Of a DNA stretch of 27,028 nucleotides, positions 14,263 to 21,714 are shown in pieces (the first letter of the stretch is position 1; each line of letters starts with the position of its first letter). Source of the stretch: JAIVGV01 sp035295985 (GTDB lineage Bacteria > Acidobacteriota > Blastocatellia > Pyrinomonadales > Pyrinomonadaceae); the NCBI GenBank assembly GCA_035295985.1, contig DATHBT010000201.1:1-27028 (forward strand), in the 5' to 3' direction. The notes under the pieces were generated by a model. The model saw nothing but the letters and a program-made list of their open reading frames with translations, did no database searches and was not told where the DNA came from. The translations under genes were made by a program, and so were the position numbers.

Positions 14263-15795
14263 ATGAACACGGACAACGGCGCGACGACTTCGGTCTGGAT
14301 GCAAACGGCGGACGTGCCGCGCGGAGGCAGACTCGACGGCGACGCGGAAGCAGACGTAGTCATCGTCGGCGCTGGGATAGCGGGTATGACGACGGCGTAC
14401 CTGCTCGCGCAGGAAGGCAAGCGCGTGGTCGTCCTCGACGACGGCCCCGTCGCGGGCGGCGAGACCTGCCGCACGACCGCGCACCTCACGAACGCGCTCG
14501 ACGACCGCTTCCACGTCCTTGAGCGCCACTTCGGCGAGCGCGGCGCGCGCCTCGCCGCCGAGAGCCACACCGCCGCCATCGACAAGATCGAAGAGATCGC
14601 CCGCGAGGAAAATATAGACTGCGACTTCACGCGCCTCGACGGCTACCTCTTCGTCCCGCCCGGCGAGTCCACGGAGCAGCTAGGCGAAGAGCTGCGCGCC
14701 GCGCACCGCGCCGGGCTGCACGACGTTGAATACGTCGAGCGCGTCCCCTACGACGCCTACGACTTCGGCCAGGCCCTGCGCTTCCCGCGCCAGGGCCAGT
14801 TCCACGTCCTCAAGTACATCGACGGCCTGACGCGCGCCTTCACGCGCGCGGGCGGGCGCGTCTTCACCGGGACGCACGCCGACGAGATCAAGAGCCTCGA
14901 CGAACAAAACGTCCGCGTGAAAACCTCAGACGGCTTCACGGTCTCGGCGCGCGCCGCCGTAGTCGCCACCAACACGCCGGTCAACGACCTCGTCGCCATC
15001 CACACGAAGCAGGCCCCCTACCGCACCTACGTCATCGGCGCGCGCGTCCCGAAGGGAAGCGTCCCGCAAATCCTGCTGTGGGACACGCCCGACCCGTACC
15101 ATTACATCCGCATCCAGCCGGTGGAAGACCACGACGTGCTGATCGTCGGCGGCGAGGATCACAAGACGGGTCAGGCCGACGACATGGACGAGCGCTACCG
15201 CCGCCTCGAAGAGTGGACGCGCGAGCGTTTCCCCATGATCGAGTCAATCGAGTTCCGCTGGTCGGGTCAGGTGATGGAACCTGTTGACGGCATGGCCTTC
15301 ATCGGCCGCAACCCGTCGGACAACGAAAACGTCTTCATCGCCACCGGCGACAGCGGCAACGGCATGACGCACGGCACCATCGCCGGCGTCCTCCTCACCG
15401 ACCTCATCATGAACCGGCAGAACCCCTGGGCCGAAATCTACGACCCCTCGCGCACGCCCCTCGACGCGCCACTTGAGTACGCCAAGGAGAACCTCAACGT
15501 CGCCGCCCAGTACACAGACCTCGCCACGCCCGGCGACATCTCCTCCGCCGAAGAAGTCCCGGCCGGCGAAGGCGCGATCCTCCGCCGCGGCCTCACCAAG
15601 GTGGCCGTCTATCGCGACGAATCAGGCACACTCTTTGAACGCTCCGCCATCTGCGCCCACCTGGGGTGCGTCGTCCGCTGGAACCCCGGCGAGAAGAGCT
15701 GGGACTGCCCCTGCCACGGCTCGCGATACGACCCCGTGGACGGCCACGTCGTCAACGGCCCGGCCATCAAGGGCCTGGCGGAAGCCTCCGAGTAG
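14263..15795 (+). CDS. FAD-dependent oxidoreductase with C-terminal Rieske [2Fe-2S] domain
   Basis: The 510-residue protein joins two redox modules. The N-terminal DAO-type FAD domain has GAGIAG at residues 36-41 and ends with FIATGDSGNGMTHGTIAG. The Rieske domain (about 420-510) has cluster ligands C464, H466 (CAHLGC) and C482, H485 (CPCHGS). It also has the disulfide pair C469/C484, typical of high-potential Rieske proteins. This fusion resembles the known YhfW-like family. Electrons presumably pass between a flavin substrate site and the iron-sulfur cluster; the substrate is unknown. No signal peptide is visible, so it is probably cytoplasmic, where the disulfide would be less usual. A strong AAAGGAGAGG site precedes the ATG. 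Confidence 0.94.
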   Translation: MNTDNGATTSVWMQTADVPRGGRLDGDAEADVVIVGAGIAGMTTAYLLAQEGKRVVVLDDGPVAGGETCRTTAHLTNALDDRFHVLERHFGERGARLAAESHTAAIDKIEEIAREENIDCDFTRLDGYLFVPPGESTEQLGEELRAAHRAGLHDVEYVERVPYDAYDFGQALRFPRQGQFHVLKYIDGLTRAFTRAGGRVFTGTHADEIKSLDEQNVRVKTSDGFTVSARAAVVATNTPVNDLVAIHTKQAPYRTYVIGARVPKGSVPQILLWDTPDPYHYIRIQPVEDHDVLIVGGEDHKTGQADDMDERYRRLEEWTRERFPMIESIEFRWSGQVMEPVDGMAFIGRNPSDNENVFIATGDSGNGMTHGTIAGVLLTDLIMNRQNPWAEIYDPSRTPLDAPLEYAKENLNVAAQYTDLATPGDISSAEEVPAGEGAILRRGLTKVAVYRDESGTLFERSAICAHLGCVVRWNPGEKSWDCPCHGSRYDPVDGHVVNGPAIKGLAEASE

Positions 15796-15827
15796 AAGGA
15801 GTGAATGCCGCGGCAGGGCGTGTTCGT

Positions 15828-15985
15828 TTAGCCCGCCGGAATCAGCCGGCTTTGGCGGGTGGTGCGACGATAGACCCTGTAGCCCCAGGGGCCGAGTGAG
15901 AGGGCGGGCGGATTCGTGTCGCCCGCGGGGTGCGGCGGAAGTGACTGCTGCTCCGGCTGTGGCGCCAAGCCGGCAGCCTCGCCGC
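15828..15985 (-). pseudogene. Possible C-terminal coding relic downstream of the 438-residue gene
   Basis: A reverse-strand frame, different from that of the preceding gene, stays open from the 438-residue gene's stop to a TAA at 15828. It has G/C-rich third positions throughout. It reads GLAPQPEQQSLPPHPAGDTN, then ALSLGPWGYRVYRR near the end. The last segment resembles the closing beta-strand of glycoside-hydrolase C-terminal domains. It could be a relic of another gene, a frameshifted continuation of the neighbour, or chance in GC-rich DNA. No start is visible for it alone. Confidence 0.25.
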
Positions 15986-17302
15986 TCAGGGCGTCGTCCT
16001 TCCTGTGGGCGAGGCCGGCGTCTTTTTCTGGTTGATGGCTTCGGCCTCGCGCAGCGCCCGGCGGCCCTCCTCGCCCCATTCGCCTTTCTCCACCGCTTGC
16101 AGCAGCCACTTCCGCCTGTAGTCGTCCTCCTCGGCCAGCCAGCGGGCCACGATCTGCGGCGCTCCTTCGTAGCGGCGCTTGACCAGCCACCCGACGGCCT
16201 TCAGGCGTGAGGTGTCGTGGATCAGCCGTTCGTTGGCGTAGCGCGCCAGCGGCTGGACGGCCTCCGCGGAATCCGACTCCCGCAGGGCGTCAACGAAGTA
16301 GTGGAAAAAGAAGGAGTCGCGCTTGCTCTTTCCCGCCCTGACCGCCCCCAACTCCCGATCCACGTACTCCACCACCGTACTCACCCCGCCCCGCGGGTCG
16401 GACTTCAACAGTATGACGTACAGGTATTGGGGCCACTCTTTGCCCCTGTCGGTGGCGACCCACCTCCTGACGGCGCGGGCGACCTGCGGCGACGGGCCGG
16501 CGTGATCGCGGAGCAGAAACACCACGTCGAGGCTGTACTCGTACTGGTCGAAGTAGGGAATGATCTCGGCGCGGGCGCGCTCCGCGTCGAGCAAGAGCAG
16601 CAAAGCCCAGTAGGCGTCGCCGCCGAGGTGCTTCGGCCCCGTCTTCACGCGCGGCCGGACGTAGTCGTAGGCCGTGTCCTGTAGGTCTTTAGGCAACTGG
16701 CGGGCGAACCTCCACAGCAAGGCGGTCAGCAGGCCCGACTCGTAGAGCGGCGGCTCCGGCTTGATGAGTTCGCGAATCTTCGGCGTCGCCCACTCCAGGT
16801 CGGCGGCCCCGGCGATCCGCCGCGCCCAGCTCCCGTCCCACCGCGGGTCGCTCTGCCCGCGCTTGGCCCGCAGCCCGACGAGTGCGGCGATCCGCCGCCG
16901 GTCGGGGCTGCTCACGATGGCGTCGAAGTAGGCGCTCTCTTTGTAGTGGCCTCTCGGCTCCCGGTAAACCTCCCTCGGGTCCTGAACCTCCGCCAGCAGG
17001 AACGGCAGCGGGAGGTCGAGCGGGGTCAGGTCGGCCGGGGGGGCGATGCCGCGGCAACCCCAGCAGGCGGTCCTCTCATGCTCTTCGAAGACCCGGCCCG
17101 CCTGCTCCACGTAGGACTGCCACAGCTCCGGCCGTGTGGAGCGCAGCGCCGACGCCTCCGCCTCCAGCGCCGCGAACACCTCAAGCTCCGACGCCTGCGT
17201 GCCCGCGACTTGCGCCCGCGCCGCCGCCGCGACCGGCGACAGGAGAACGAGCGCGAGGGCACAGCTAACAGAGACTCCTGATAGCGAGTTCGAGAACTTC
17301 AT
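15986..17302 (-). CDS. Secreted protein of unknown function, helical-repeat-like
   Basis: The 438-residue protein has a signal peptide (hydrophobic CALALVLLSPVAAAA, cleavage probably near AARAQ at about 30). A CxxC pair (ACWGCRG) lies around residue 80; it is not followed by His, so it is not a c-type heme site. The rest is dominated by amphipathic helices (DSAEAVQPLARYANERLI, QIVARWLAEEDDYRRKW, LLQAVEKGEWGEEGRRAL), which suggests an armadillo/HEAT-like solenoid. I do not recognise a family. AAAGGAGG lies 8 bases before the ATG, a strong ribosome-binding site. It stands alone, with a GC hairpin downstream of its upstream neighbour. Confidence 0.85.
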   Translation of the reverse strand: MKFSNSLSGVSVSCALALVLLSPVAAAARAQVAGTQASELEVFAALEAEASALRSTRPELWQSYVEQAGRVFEEHERTACWGCRGIAPPADLTPLDLPLPFLLAEVQDPREVYREPRGHYKESAYFDAIVSSPDRRRIAALVGLRAKRGQSDPRWDGSWARRIAGAADLEWATPKIRELIKPEPPLYESGLLTALLWRFARQLPKDLQDTAYDYVRPRVKTGPKHLGGDAYWALLLLLDAERARAEIIPYFDQYEYSLDVVFLLRDHAGPSPQVARAVRRWVATDRGKEWPQYLYVILLKSDPRGGVSTVVEYVDRELGAVRAGKSKRDSFFFHYFVDALRESDSAEAVQPLARYANERLIHDTSRLKAVGWLVKRRYEGAPQIVARWLAEEDDYRRKWLLQAVEKGEWGEEGRRALREAEAINQKKTPASPTGRTTP

Positions 17303-17532
17303 CCACCACCCTCCTTTAGGGCGAAGCCCGGCGACTAGGTTCGGGTCGGCCAGCGGCGGGAACTCGCCGGGCCGCGGGCGGACACCCGAATGATAATGCC
17401 AACCGCTGAACGCCGACCGCGATCTGTACTTGCGAAACCCGCCGAACGCCAGCGGCCATCTTTCCGCGCGGTGATTACGGCGGCCGGGCGCGCGGGCGGC
17501 GTCAGCCTCGCGTTCCCGCTGCCTTAAAGGCG

Positions 17533-17572
17533 GGCGGGGCGGATCGCTTCACGTGAAGCGATCCGCCCCGCC
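17533..17572. terminator. Perfect 20-bp palindrome, probable bidirectional terminator
   Basis: Positions 17533-17552 and 17553-17572 are exact inverted copies with CACGTG at the centre. The hairpin is 25 bases beyond the leftward 258-residue gene's stop and is flanked by CTTTAA on one side and TTAAGTTT on the other. It likely ends the lipoprotein/membrane-protein transcript. The remaining bases between 17303 and 17597 hold no gene. Confidence 0.7.
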
Positions 17573-17597
17573 TTAAGTTTCATTGTACCTGCCGGGG

Positions 17598-18374
17598 TCA
17601 GCTCTGCGGCGGGGGCGCGGCGACGACGCCGCGGGCGCCGGCGAAGTCGTAGGTGATGTGGAGGCGCAGCGCGCCGTCCTTGATCTCGTGCGTGATGTTG
17701 CTGGCCTGCGCGCGCACCGTCCCGTTGCTCGCCTCGACGGGGACGTTCAAGGTCAACTGCTGGCCGCGCATGATGACGAGCGGGTTGACCTTCTGGTTGA
17801 TGGCCGTCTGCACGAAGGTGGTGACGAAGGGGCCGGCTATCGGCGAGACGCCTTCGAGGTTGACGCCCTCGACGTTGATCTGGCCGTAGAGCGTCTGCTG
17901 CTCGCGGCTGAAGGAGAGGGAGATGTTGGCGAGCGCCGCGCCTTTGAAGTTGATGCAGTTGCCGAAGACGTTGCGGCTGCCCGAGAAGGCGAGCGGCACG
18001 TCGATGCGGCCGTCCTTGAGGCTGACGGTCGTGCGCGCGCCGCTCCCCTCCTGCGCGATGGTCAACTGATCGGCGCAGCCGCCCCCCTGCGCCGCGACGA
18101 AAGTAGCGCCCCCGCCCGTCGCACCCGTAGCGCCGCCGGAGAGTTTGAAGGCCGGCGGTTGCAGGTCGCGGAAGATCGTACCCAACAGCGTGTCGAAGAA
18201 CTTCTCGTCGAAGGTCAGGACGATGGTGCCGGGCGGCGGGCCTCCCGCCTCGGGCGCTTGCAGGGGCTGAGCGCCGAGCTGGCGCTGCTCGATCCTGGGC
18301 GCGCCGACGAGGAGGTAGTAAACGCCGGCCGCGCCCAGCAGGAGGCCCAACAGGAGGACGATGATGTAACGCAT
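17598..18374 (-). CDS. Membrane-anchored protein of unknown function
   Basis: The 258-residue protein has one N-terminal membrane segment (IIVLLLGLLLGAAGVYYLLV) and a periplasmic, beta-rich remainder. The body contains LTFDEKFFDTLLGTIF, a Gly-rich loop, and NCINFKGAALANISLSF. It then runs GPFVTTFVQTAINQKVNPLVIMRG and closes with alternating hydrophobic strands. That layout, long amphipathic strands with one helix, is reminiscent of lipid-binding tubular folds. This is only an impression; no family is recognised. It follows the Asn-rich lipoprotein by 49 bases on the same strand and probably shares its transcript. Confidence 0.82.
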   Translation of the reverse strand: MRYIIVLLLGLLLGAAGVYYLLVGAPRIEQRQLGAQPLQAPEAGGPPPGTIVLTFDEKFFDTLLGTIFRDLQPPAFKLSGGATGATGGGATFVAAQGGGCADQLTIAQEGSGARTTVSLKDGRIDVPLAFSGSRNVFGNCINFKGAALANISLSFSREQQTLYGQINVEGVNLEGVSPIAGPFVTTFVQTAINQKVNPLVIMRGQQLTLNVPVEASNGTVRAQASNITHEIKDGALRLHITYDFAGARGVVAAPPPQS

Positions 18375-18423
18375 CTGACGTGTACCTCGCGCCGGCGCGT
18401 GCCGGCGGTTCCTCGCGCCCGAC

Positions 18424-19365
18424 TCAGCGGTTCGCGTTCGTCGTCGGCGAAGCGGTCGTAGTGCCCGCGGCGGGCGAGGCGGTGGTCGCGGGCGACGGCG
18501 TCACGACCGTCGGCGGCGCGCCGCCGAGCGTGCCCTGCGCCTGCATCTGCCCGAGGACGAACTGGAGGAAGCTGGCGAGCGCCTGCGCCTGCTGCTTGAG
18601 CTGCTCCTCGCTCAGCCTCTGGTAGTCCGCCGGCACCTCGAAGTCGGACGGGTTGGCCGTCGTCTGTATGTTCTGCATGTCGGCGACGAGGCGCGCGGTG
18701 TTGACGCCCTGCACGTTCCCCGTGGAGCGGCCGGTCAGCTCGGCGTGGACGGGCAGGCCCGTGTCCTTATCGACGAGGAAGTAGCTGTCGGCGCGCACGG
18801 CCCCGGCCTGCGTCTGCGTCTGCGCCGAGGCGGCGTAGCGGTAGCGCACCACCGTCCGGCCCTCGTGCTGCTCCTCGCCGGCGCGCTCCACGCCCTGCTG
18901 GCGGCGCAGGTGCGCGACGATCTGCGCCGGGGTGAGCGAGCGGAAGTCGAAGCCGAGCAGTTCGGGCGTCAGCTCCGCGTACTGCCGGCGCTGCGGGATG
19001 ATCAAATAACGCTTGTCGGAGCGGTCGAGCAGGACGAGCTGGCCGATGACGGGCAGGTTGTTGAAGGCGTAGCGGCGGTTGTCGCCGCTGCGCGCGACAT
19101 CGACGGGGATTTTGACGGCCTGCGACTGCCCCTCCGCCGTGCCCGTGAAGACGAGCGTGGCGCGGTACTGATCGGGTTCGCTCGCCTCGATGGTGGCGGC
19201 CTCGGTGGCCGGCGCGGTGTTCGAGTTCGCGGCGTTAGTGTTGGCGGCACCCGCGTTGCTGTTGGTCTCGACATTAACGTTGCCCTGCTGGCAGCCGGCC
19301 GTCGCGAGGGCCAGCAGGAGCGCGGCCGTCGCGCCGCGGAGTCTCACGGTGTTGAAGTCGGGCAT
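18424..19365 (-). CDS. Lipoprotein with Asn/Ala/Thr linker, LolA-fold-like body
   Basis: The 313-residue protein has a lipoprotein signal with lipobox ATAGC (followed by QQ). A low-complexity linker of Asn, Ala and Thr follows to about residue 55. The body (YRATLVFTGTAEGQ, RYLIIPQRRQYAEL, DSYFLVDKDTGLPVHAEL) resembles LolA/LppX-type half-barrels that bind lipid. That is a resemblance in pattern, not a firm family call. The C-terminus is a Pro/Thr/Ala-rich disordered tail ending TTASPTTNANR. AGGAGGAG precedes the ATG, and an extended -10 promoter lies about 80 bases upstream. It is the first gene of a likely two-gene unit with the membrane-anchored protein. Confidence 0.85.
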   Translation of the reverse strand: MPDFNTVRLRGATAALLLALATAGCQQGNVNVETNSNAGAANTNAANSNTAPATEAATIEASEPDQYRATLVFTGTAEGQSQAVKIPVDVARSGDNRRYAFNNLPVIGQLVLLDRSDKRYLIIPQRRQYAELTPELLGFDFRSLTPAQIVAHLRRQQGVERAGEEQHEGRTVVRYRYAASAQTQTQAGAVRADSYFLVDKDTGLPVHAELTGRSTGNVQGVNTARLVADMQNIQTTANPSDFEVPADYQRLSEEQLKQQAQALASFLQFVLGQMQAQGTLGGAPPTVVTPSPATTASPAAGTTTASPTTNANR

Positions 19366-19444
19366 GGCAGTCTTCTCCTCCTAAAGTCGTCGGAAAACTT
19401 CGCGGGGGCAGGCAAATTTTCTTCTGCGGGGAATCGCGGCTCAG

Positions 19445-19453
19445 AGGATAGCA
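19445..19453 (-). promoter_or_regulatory. Extended -10 promoter for the lipoprotein operon
   Basis: On the reverse strand TGCTATCCT is an extended -10 element; the transcript would start near 19438, about 70 bases before the lipoprotein start. No strong -35 box is visible. Confidence 0.4.
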
Positions 19454-19487
19454 CAAAACGGGGTGGGGGGAGGAAGGGATGAGGGAT

Positions 19488-19626
19488 GAACAAGAGTTCG
19501 TCAGTCGTCCGTGGTCAGTTGTCCGTTGTTCGTGCTTCACGGCCGGGCCGGGTACAGTTCAAGACTCAGGCCGCCCCGCCCCGAACAACTGACAACGGAC
19601 AACTGACCACGGACGACTTCTTGTTC
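19488..19626. repeat. Palindromic element, GTC-heptad family, copy 2
   Basis: Arms 19504-19529 and 19592-19617 are perfect 26-base inverted copies, bounded further out by GAACAAG (19488-19494) and CTTGTTC (19620-19626). Units are GTC-A/C-GT-N heptads. The interior aligns best with copies 1 and 3 in the opposite orientation (GTGCTTCACGGCC near its left arm). It ends 11 bases from the ARPP-1 gene's stop. Confidence 0.88.
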
Positions 19627-19637
19627 ACCCCTTATCA

Positions 19638-20708
19638 TTACTTCTTGTTGATGTAGCTGCGGTGAACCCAGGCGGACTTGCCAGCGCGGTCGCGTGTCTC
19701 GAAGACGATGTTCGACTGCGTCTCGCGTGTGCGAAGCTGGACGCGCGAGCTTACGTCCTTGTCAGCCGCCGCGCCCGATTCGCTCTCCTCGATGAAGGAG
19801 CGCACGTCATCGGCCCCGGCGGACGCCGCGGCCTTGCCCCCCTTCAGCTCGGCGACGGCCTCGACCGCCGACGCCTTGAGCAGCCCCGGCCACATCTTGC
19901 GGAAGAGCGCGGGCGAGGAGTAAACGTCCGCGCTGTTGACGTGCCCGTTGATGGCGAAGGCGTAGCCGACCGCGTCCGGGTGCTTCGCGACGATGCCCGA
20001 AAGGGCCTTGACGTACTCGTCGGTCGTCGCGCGCACCCGTTCGTTTTCGAGCGAGAGTTGGAGGCTCGAAGCCGACACCGGCGCGCTCACGCTCGCGCCG
20101 ACGTTCGCGCTCAGCTTCGCCTGCGCCTTCGAGACCTCGTTCCAGACCTCGCCCTGCGACCTTGTGCGCGCCGCCGCCAGCTTCAGCTCCTTCGTCGCCG
20201 CGCGGTCGTTCGCGCTGCTGAATTGCGTGACCGTCTCCGCGCCGCGCTTCGACCAGCGGCCCTGCTCGACGCAGAAGGCCGAGATCGAGACCTTGCCCGA
20301 CCTCCCGGGCAGGATCAGGTCGGTGGCGAGCATCCTGTCCTGCTGCCCGCCCTTGACGATGTCGCCCGACTGGACGAAGACCTCCTCGTCCGACAGGTTC
20401 TCGATCATCAGCGTGTTGACCGTCTTCGTCTCATAGACGACGACCTTCTTCTGCGTGATCGCCTCGGCGAGCGTCAGGAAAGTTTTGCCGCTTGCGCGCG
20501 CGGCCCCGGCTTTCGCGTCCTTCGCGTGGAGCAGGAAGATGGACAGGTTCTTGTGCGTGTAGGGGCCGGAGATTTTGTAGTCGGAGGTTTCGGCGTTGCC
20601 GTGCGTGGTGGCGAGGACTAAGGGCTTCTGGCGGGCCGCGAACCAGGCGAGGGGCAGTGCGACCAGCAGCGCGAGTCCGCCCGCGAGGGCGAACGAATGG
20701 GTTCTCAT
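19638..20708 (-). CDS. ARPP-1-domain protein with N-terminal membrane anchor or signal
   Basis: The 356-residue protein begins with a hydrophobic segment (LAGGLALLVALPLAWFAA) that exports or anchors it. Residues about 75-155 carry the ARPP-1-type core: VNTLMIENLSDEEVFVQSG, DIVKGGQQDRMLATDLILP and ISAFCVEQGRW. This family was defined by association with ADP-ribosylglycohydrolase and rhodanese-phosphatase genes; its biochemical role is not established. A second, more variable half contains SLQLSLENERVRATTDEYVK and GYAFAINGHVNSADVYSSPA and ends with VHRSYINKK. No partner gene of the named kinds is adjacent. AGAGGAG precedes the ATG. Palindromic elements lie both upstream and downstream. Confidence 0.85.
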   Translation of the reverse strand: MRTHSFALAGGLALLVALPLAWFAARQKPLVLATTHGNAETSDYKISGPYTHKNLSIFLLHAKDAKAGAARASGKTFLTLAEAITQKKVVVYETKTVNTLMIENLSDEEVFVQSGDIVKGGQQDRMLATDLILPGRSGKVSISAFCVEQGRWSKRGAETVTQFSSANDRAATKELKLAAARTRSQGEVWNEVSKAQAKLSANVGASVSAPVSASSLQLSLENERVRATTDEYVKALSGIVAKHPDAVGYAFAINGHVNSADVYSSPALFRKMWPGLLKASAVEAVAELKGGKAAASAGADDVRSFIEESESGAAADKDVSSRVQLRTRETQSNIVFETRDRAGKSAWVHRSYINKK

Positions 20709-20832
20709 CTCGATACTCCTCTCAAGTAGCCTTCGGTGCCAGTGGGCTTCCTGGAGCTAGGAACGAGTGAGCGAGGCGTACTTGCGTGGGACGGCGAAAC
20801 GTGGGAGGGAAGTTGCTCGGAAAATTTTCGGG

Positions 20833-20950
20833 GTCGTCAGTTGTCAGTTGTCCGTGGTCAGTTGTTTGAGACTCATCGGCCTGATGCCTGCGCCGTCAAG
20901 CGAAGGCCGATTCAGCACATACGACGGACAACTGACCACGGACGACTGAC
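20833..20950. repeat. Palindromic element, GTC-heptad family, copy 3
   Basis: A perfect 16-base inverted core (20850-20865 and 20928-20943) lies within longer imperfect heptad arms. The left arm reads GTCAGTT, GTCAGTT, GTCCGTG, GTCAGTT. The interior ends GGCCGATTCAGCAC, matching copy 1 in 13 of 14 bases. It ends 6 bases before the tdk stop codon. Confidence 0.87.
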
Positions 20951-20956
20951 AGGTTT

Positions 20957-21583
20957 TCAGTCGTTGTGGCGGGTGGGGGCGTCGGCGTGCGGGACGAAGC
21001 AGCGGCGGCAGCGGGCCTCGTAGGCGTCGGACGCGCCGACGACGACCTGGCCCTCGACCTGGACGATGCGCTGCGAGTAGTTGGCCGGCTGGCCGCAGCG
21101 GACGCAGATGGCGTGCGTCTTCGTGATGTACTCGGCCACGGCCAGAAGCTCCGGCATCGGCCCGAAGGGCTTTCCCGTGTAGTCCTGATCCAGCCCGGCG
21201 ACGATGACGCGCACGCCGCGCCCGGCCAACTGGTTCGCCACCGAGACCAGCTCGGCGTCGAAGAACTGCCCCTCGTCGATGCCGATCACCTCGGTTTCGG
21301 GAAGCACCTCGGCGAGAATCTCAGCGGCCGACCCGACGACGCCCGACTCGTGGCGCATCTCCGAGTGCGAGACGATGTGATCGTGCGAGTAGCGCGTGTC
21401 GATCCGCGGCTTGAAGACCTGCACCCGCAGGCGCGCGATCTTGGCCCGGCGCAGACGCCGGATCAACTCCTCGGACTTCCCCGAAAACATCGAGCCGGCG
21501 ATCACCTCGATCCACCCCGAGGCGGTCGACTGGTGGATCACGCTCAAGTGCTCGTCGTTGCCCTGTGCGATGAACTGTTCCAT
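20957..21583 (-). CDS. tdk: Thymidine kinase
   Basis: The 208-residue enzyme phosphorylates thymidine with ATP in the pyrimidine salvage pathway. The Walker A loop GSMFSGKS is at residues 30-37. The Walker B/lasso region is VIGIDEGQFFD. The zinc site is two CxxC pairs (CVRCG and CRRCF), and TGKPFGPMPELL is the family segment near the substrate pocket. Length fits type II bacterial kinases (190-215). The ATG at 21583 is the only upstream ATG, but there is no Shine-Dalgarno site: only 6 bases separate it from a palindromic repeat arm. TTG (residue 13) or GTG (residue 15) are alternative starts. The stop lies 6 bases from another element. Confidence 0.95.
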   Translation of the reverse strand: MEQFIAQGNDEHLSVIHQSTASGWIEVIAGSMFSGKSEELIRRLRRAKIARLRVQVFKPRIDTRYSHDHIVSHSEMRHESGVVGSAAEILAEVLPETEVIGIDEGQFFDAELVSVANQLAGRGVRVIVAGLDQDYTGKPFGPMPELLAVAEYITKTHAICVRCGQPANYSQRIVQVEGQVVVGASDAYEARCRRCFVPHADAPTRHND

Positions 21584-21589
21584 GGAAGA

Positions 21590-21714
21590 AGCTGTTAGCT
21601 GTTAGCTATTTTGCCTTTATCCTTTTTCAAATCGAGTGCTTTTGCCGGCCACCGCGTTTGAGGGGTTGAGTTTGGTTTCTTCAAGCTAACAGCTAACAGC
21701 TGACAGCTAATAGC
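21590..21714. repeat. Palindromic element, AGCTGTT-heptad family, copy 1
   Basis: AGCTGTT-type units repeat in the left arm (21590-21607) and are matched exactly by the inverted array at 21684-21701. The right side continues to 21714 with two more units (AGCTGTC, AGCTATT on the reverse strand). It occupies the gap between yjjX and tdk. It contains the yjjX stop codon and reaches to 6 bases from the tdk start. Confidence 0.88.

Noticed and set aside
17080..17100. CWGC in the 438-residue secreted protein as a c-type heme site
   Set aside because: The CxxC is followed by Arg, not His, so it lacks the heme ligand.
19488..20950. Possible CRISPR-like array
   Set aside because: Repeats are inverted pairs of 7-base units rather than direct repeats of 20-40 bases with uniform unique spacers; no cas gene is present.
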